A stretch of DNA of 64,000 bases, taken from the NCBI RefSeq assembly GCF_003614435.1, contig NZ_CP025546.1:2294001-2358000 (forward strand). The letters run 5' to 3'. The translations under genes and the position numbers were made by a program. The notes under the pieces were generated by a model. That model made no database searches. It was not told the DNA's origin and saw only the letters and a program-made list of their open reading frames with translations. Source of the stretch: Mycobacterium paragordonae. GTDB taxonomy: Bacteria > Actinomycetota > Actinomycetes > Mycobacteriales > Mycobacteriaceae. Below, in pieces: positions 59,561-64,000 of the stretch. The stretch's first letter is position 1. Every line of letters starts with the position of its first letter.

Positions 59561-62407
59561 GTGGCAGGTAAGGCCCGCGTACACGAGTTGGCTAAGGAAC
59601 TCGGTGTCACCAGCAAGGAAGTTCTCGCCCGACTGACCGAACAGGGCGAATTCGTCAAATCGGCATCATCCACGGTGGAAGCACCCGTGGCCCGGCGGCT
59701 CCGCGAGTCGTTCGGCGGCAGCAAGCCCCCCGCCGGGGCGACCAAGACGCAATCAGGCCCTCCGGCCGGCGCGCAGCCGGCGGCCAAGCCCGCCGAGAAG
59801 GTCGCAGCCTCGGCAACCGATGCGGCACTCGACCGCGCGCTGGACAAGGCCGTCGGCAACGGCGCCTCCACCAGTGCTCCCGCCAAGCCGGCGGCGCCTG
59901 GCCGCCCGGCCACCCCGGCTCCGCAGGCACCTCCGGCTGCTCCGGCCGCCCCGGCTGCTCCCGCCGCCAGGGCCAAGCCCGCGCCGCCGGCCCCGCCGGC
60001 CCCCGGTCCCGCGGCAGCCGCGCCAGGACAGGCGCCGGCCCCCCAGGCTCCGCAACCGGGCGCGACACCCGGGCCGCGTCCGGGTCCCATGCCCAAGCCC
60101 GGCGTTCGCACACCCCGCGTCGGCAACAACCCGTTCTCCTCGTCACAGCCGGTGGACCGGCCGATTCCGCGTCCGCACCCGCAGGCTCCGCGCCCCGGCG
60201 CACCCCGGCCGGGCGCGCCCCGACCGGGCGGCGCGTCGCCCGGCAGCATGCCGCCGCGTCCCGGTGGCGCCTCCGGCGGACCTCGTCCGCCGCGTACCGG
60301 CGCACCCCGGCCCGGCGGTGCCCGCCCCGGTGGCGGCGGTCCCGGCGGCGGTGGCGGCGGTGGTAACTACCGCGGCGGCGGCGGTGTCGGCGCGGCACCC
60401 GGCGGTGGCGGCGGCTTCCGGGGTCGTCCCGGTGGTGGTGGCCCCGGTGGTGGCGGTGGCGGCGGCGGCCGTCCCGGTCAGCGCGGTGGCGCGGCCGGTG
60501 CCTTCGGTCGTCCCGGTGGCGCGCCGCGGCGTGGCCGCAAGTCCAAGCGGGCCAAACGCGCCGAATACGAGAACATGCAGGCCCCGGTCGTCGGCGGCGT
60601 GCGGTTGCCGCACGGCAACGGCGAGACCATCCGGCTGGCCCGCGGCGCATCGCTGAGCGACTTCGCCGACAAGATCAACGCCAACCCGGCCGCGCTGGTG
60701 CAGGCGCTGTTCAATCTCGGCGAGATGGTCACGGCCACCCAGTCGGTCGGTGACGAGACGCTCGAACTGCTGGGCAGCGAGATGAACTACAACGTTCAGG
60801 TCGTCAGTCCCGAGGACGAGGACCGTGAGCTGCTGGAATCCTTCGATCTCACCTACGGCGAGGACGAAGGCGGCGAAGAGGACTTGCAGACCCGTCCGCC
60901 GGTGGTCACCGTGATGGGTCACGTCGACCACGGCAAGACGCGCCTGCTGGACACCATCCGTAACGCCAGCGTCCGCGAGGGCGAGGCCGGTGGCATCACC
61001 CAGCACATCGGCGCCTACCAGGTCGGCGTCAACTTCGAGGGCAGCGAGCGGCTGATCACCTTCATCGACACCCCCGGTCACGAGGCGTTCACCGCCATGC
61101 GTGCCCGCGGTGCCAAGGCCACCGACATCGCCATCCTGGTGGTCGCGGCCGACGACGGCGTCATGCCGCAGACGGTGGAGGCCATCAACCACGCGCAGGC
61201 CGCCGACGTGCCGATCGTGGTGGCGGTCAACAAGATCGACAAGGAGGGCGCCGACCCGGCCAAGATCCGTGGTCAGCTCACCGAATACGGGCTGGTGGCA
61301 GAGGATTTCGGCGGCGACACGATGTTCGTCGACATCTCGGCCAAGCAGGGCACCAACATCGAGGCGCTGGAAGAAGCGGTGCTGCTGACCGCCGACGCCG
61401 CCCTGGACCTGCGGGCCAACCCCGACATGGAGGCCCAGGGTGTGGCCATCGAGGCGCACCTGGACCGCGGTCGCGGTCCGGTGGCCACCGTGCTGATCCA
61501 GCGCGGCACGCTGCGGGTCGGCGACTCGATCGTCGCCGGCGACGCGTACGGCCGCGTCCGCCGGATGGTCGACGAGCACGGCGAGGACGTCCACGAGGCA
61601 TTGCCGTCGCGCCCGGTGCAGGTCATCGGCTTCACGTCGGTGCCCGGTGCCGGTGACAACCTGCTGGTCGTCGACGAGGACCGGATCGCCCGCCAGATCG
61701 CCGACCGGCGCAGCGCGCGCAAGCGCAACGCACTGGCGGCCCGCAGCCGCAAGCGGATCAGCCTGGAGGACCTGGACTCGGCGCTGAAGGAAACCAGCCA
61801 GCTGAACCTGATCCTCAAGGGCGACAACGCCGGTACCGTCGAGGCGCTGGAAGAGGCCCTGATGGGCATCGAGGTGGACGACGAGGTGGCGCTGCGCGTC
61901 ATCGACCGCGGTGTCGGTGGCATCACCGAGACCAATGTCAACCTGGCCTCGGCATCGGACGCCATCATCATCGGCTTCAATGTGCGGGCCGAGGGCAAGG
62001 CGACAGAGCTGGCCAACCGCGAAGGCGTCGAGATCCGCTACTACTCGGTGATCTACCAGGCCATCGACGAGATCGAGAAGGCCCTGCGCGGCATGCTCAA
62101 GCCGATCTACGAGGAGAACCAGCTGGGCCGTGCGGAGATCCGCGCGATCTTCCGGTCCTCCAAGGTGGGCGTCATCGCCGGTTGCATGATCACCTCCGGG
62201 GTGGTGCGCCGCAACGCCAAGGCCCGGCTGTTGCGGGACAACATCGTGGTGACCGAGAACCTGTCGATCCACTCGCTGCGGCGGGAGAAGGACGACGTCA
62301 CCGAGGTCCGCGAGGGCTTCGAATGTGGTCTGACGCTGGGTTACTCGGACATCAAGGAAGGCGACATCATCGAGTCCTTCGAGCTCGTGCAGAAGGAACG
62401 GTCATGA
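59561..62407 (+). CDS. infB: InfB, translation initiation factor IF-2
   Basis: This 948-residue GTPase brings initiator tRNA to the ribosome. Residues 1-55 are the IF2N helical domain ([19 protein letters not shown]). Residues about 60-325 are a long Ala/Pro-rich then Gly/Arg-rich disordered region, typical of actinobacterial IF-2. A second IF2N region precedes the GTP domain (GHVDHGKT at about 453-460, [12 protein letters not shown]). The C-terminal domains bind fMet-tRNA. AGGAGA precedes GTG 59561. Confidence 0.96.
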   Translation: MAGKARVHELAKELGVTSKEVLARLTEQGEFVKSASSTVEAPVARRLRESFGGSKPPAGATKTQSGPPAGAQPAAKPAEKVAASATDAALDRALDKAVGNGASTSAPAKPAAPGRPATPAPQAPPAAPAAPAAPAARAKPAPPAPPAPGPAAAAPGQAPAPQAPQPGATPGPRPGPMPKPGVRTPRVGNNPFSSSQPVDRPIPRPHPQAPRPGAPRPGAPRPGGASPGSMPPRPGGASGGPRPPRTGAPRPGGARPGGGGPGGGGGGGNYRGGGGVGAAPGGGGGFRGRPGGGGPGGGGGGGGRPGQRGGAAGAFGRPGGAPRRGRKSKRAKRAEYENMQAPVVGGVRLPHGNGETIRLARGASLSDFADKINANPAALVQALFNLGEMVTATQSVGDETLELLGSEMNYNVQVVSPEDEDRELLESFDLTYGEDEGGEEDLQTRPPVVTVMGHVDHGKTRLLDTIRNASVREGEAGGITQHIGAYQVGVNFEGSERLITFIDTPGHEAFTAMRARGAKATDIAILVVAADDGVMPQTVEAINHAQAADVPIVVAVNKIDKEGADPAKIRGQLTEYGLVAEDFGGDTMFVDISAKQGTNIEALEEAVLLTADAALDLRANPDMEAQGVAIEAHLDRGRGPVATVLIQRGTLRVGDSIVAGDAYGRVRRMVDEHGEDVHEALPSRPVQVIGFTSVPGAGDNLLVVDEDRIARQIADRRSARKRNALAARSRKRISLEDLDSALKETSQLNLILKGDNAGTVEALEEALMGIEVDDEVALRVIDRGVGGITETNVNLASASDAIIIGFNVRAEGKATELANREGVEIRYYSVIYQAIDEIEKALRGMLKPIYEENQLGRAEIRAIFRSSKVGVIAGCMITSGVVRRNAKARLLRDNIVVTENLSIHSLRREKDDVTEVREGFECGLTLGYSDIKEGDIIESFELVQKERS

Positions 62408-62422
62408 CCGGGCCGGAGCAGC

Positions 62423-63953
<1,531 letters not shown>

Positions 63954-64000
63954 CGGCCTTGCGCGACGGCGGGCCCGACCCCGGCCGGCCGGTTGCCGGG
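63954..64000. other. Window end after nrnA
   Basis: These 47 GC-rich bases hold no recognisable feature. A DinF-type transporter gene would be expected next from synteny but does not begin within the window in a way I can support. Confidence 0.5.

Noticed and set aside
60143..62272. 709-codon minus-strand open frame opposite infB
   Set aside because: It mirrors infB codon bias and contains Thr/Gly/Ala runs produced by the IF-2 linker; no homology is visible.

Overview
The window is high-GC actinobacterial chromosome. Gene content and order match a slow-growing Mycobacterium. From memory of the M. tuberculosis map, the backbone runs collinear with Rv2881c (cdsA) to Rv2837c (nrnA). It carries mycobacterial signature genes: mpt53, mpt70, dipZ, mpt83, rip1, mtr (mycothione reductase), efpA, a PPE gene and a LipY-like PE-lipase. 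I cannot name the species; the PPE and PE-lipase genes argue against a fast grower. No tRNA, rRNA, CRISPR array, prophage or intact insertion sequence was seen.

Layout. 1-4.4 kb: end of cdsA, rlmN, the Mpt53/CcdA-like thiol-redox pair, and a ribbon-helix-helix/DUF4097 pair behind a palindromic operator. 4.4-7.7 kb: the secreted-antigen locus mpt83-dipZ-mpt70, with two matching SigK-type promoters and an intrinsic terminator. 7.8-16 kb: dxr, rip1, ispG, an acetyltransferase, a penicillin-binding lipoprotein, a DUF1707 protein and map. 16-20.9 kb: an unknown small protein, then a glnA4/amidotransferase/aldehyde dehydrogenase/SDR operon that looks like gamma-glutamylated amine catabolism. 20.9-23.4 kb: a quinone oxidoreductase divergent from an HxlR regulator (two identical-pattern operators), then an orphan PPE gene.

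23.5-40.7 kb is the main accessory region: about 17 kb, read leftwards, for a group 1h (actinobacterial, high-affinity) [NiFe]-hydrogenase. It holds hhyS, hhyL, a NifU/Rieske-like iron-sulfur protein, four little-known proteins, the maturation protease, hypC, hypF, a SIS-HypC fusion, a second SIS protein, hypE, a second hypC, hypD, a DUF6390 protein and a phosphatase-superfamily protein. Most junctions are 4-bp ATGA/GTGA overlaps, so 17 genes probably form one transcript. Upstream are hypA, the nickel permease nicT and a divergent Fur-family regulator. A Nur-type box lies on the nicT -35 element, so nickel supply and hydrogenase maturation are physically linked. No hypB or hypX is present.

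41-52.5 kb: mtr, an alpha/beta hydrolase, mqo, a GNAT protein, a fused magnesium-chelatase-like protein, cobO, cobB, a CysG-like siroheme synthase and efpA. 52.5-53 kb is a gene-free tract of three kinds of tandem repeat. 53-64 kb: proS, a Tat-lipoprotein/ferritin-like pair, then the translation operon rimP-nusA-//-ylxR-infB-rbfA-nrnA. That operon is interrupted between nusA and ylxR by an inverted LipY-like PE-lipase gene, and ylxR has its own apparent promoter.

Many genes have a TANNNT-like -10 element only 5-9 bases before the start codon, so leaderless transcription seems common here. The most useful targets for follow-up are the unexplained proteins of the hydrogenase operon, chiefly the SIS-HypC fusion, the Rieske-fold domain that has lost its histidine ligands, and the DUF5947/DUF6084/438-aa/39-aa block.
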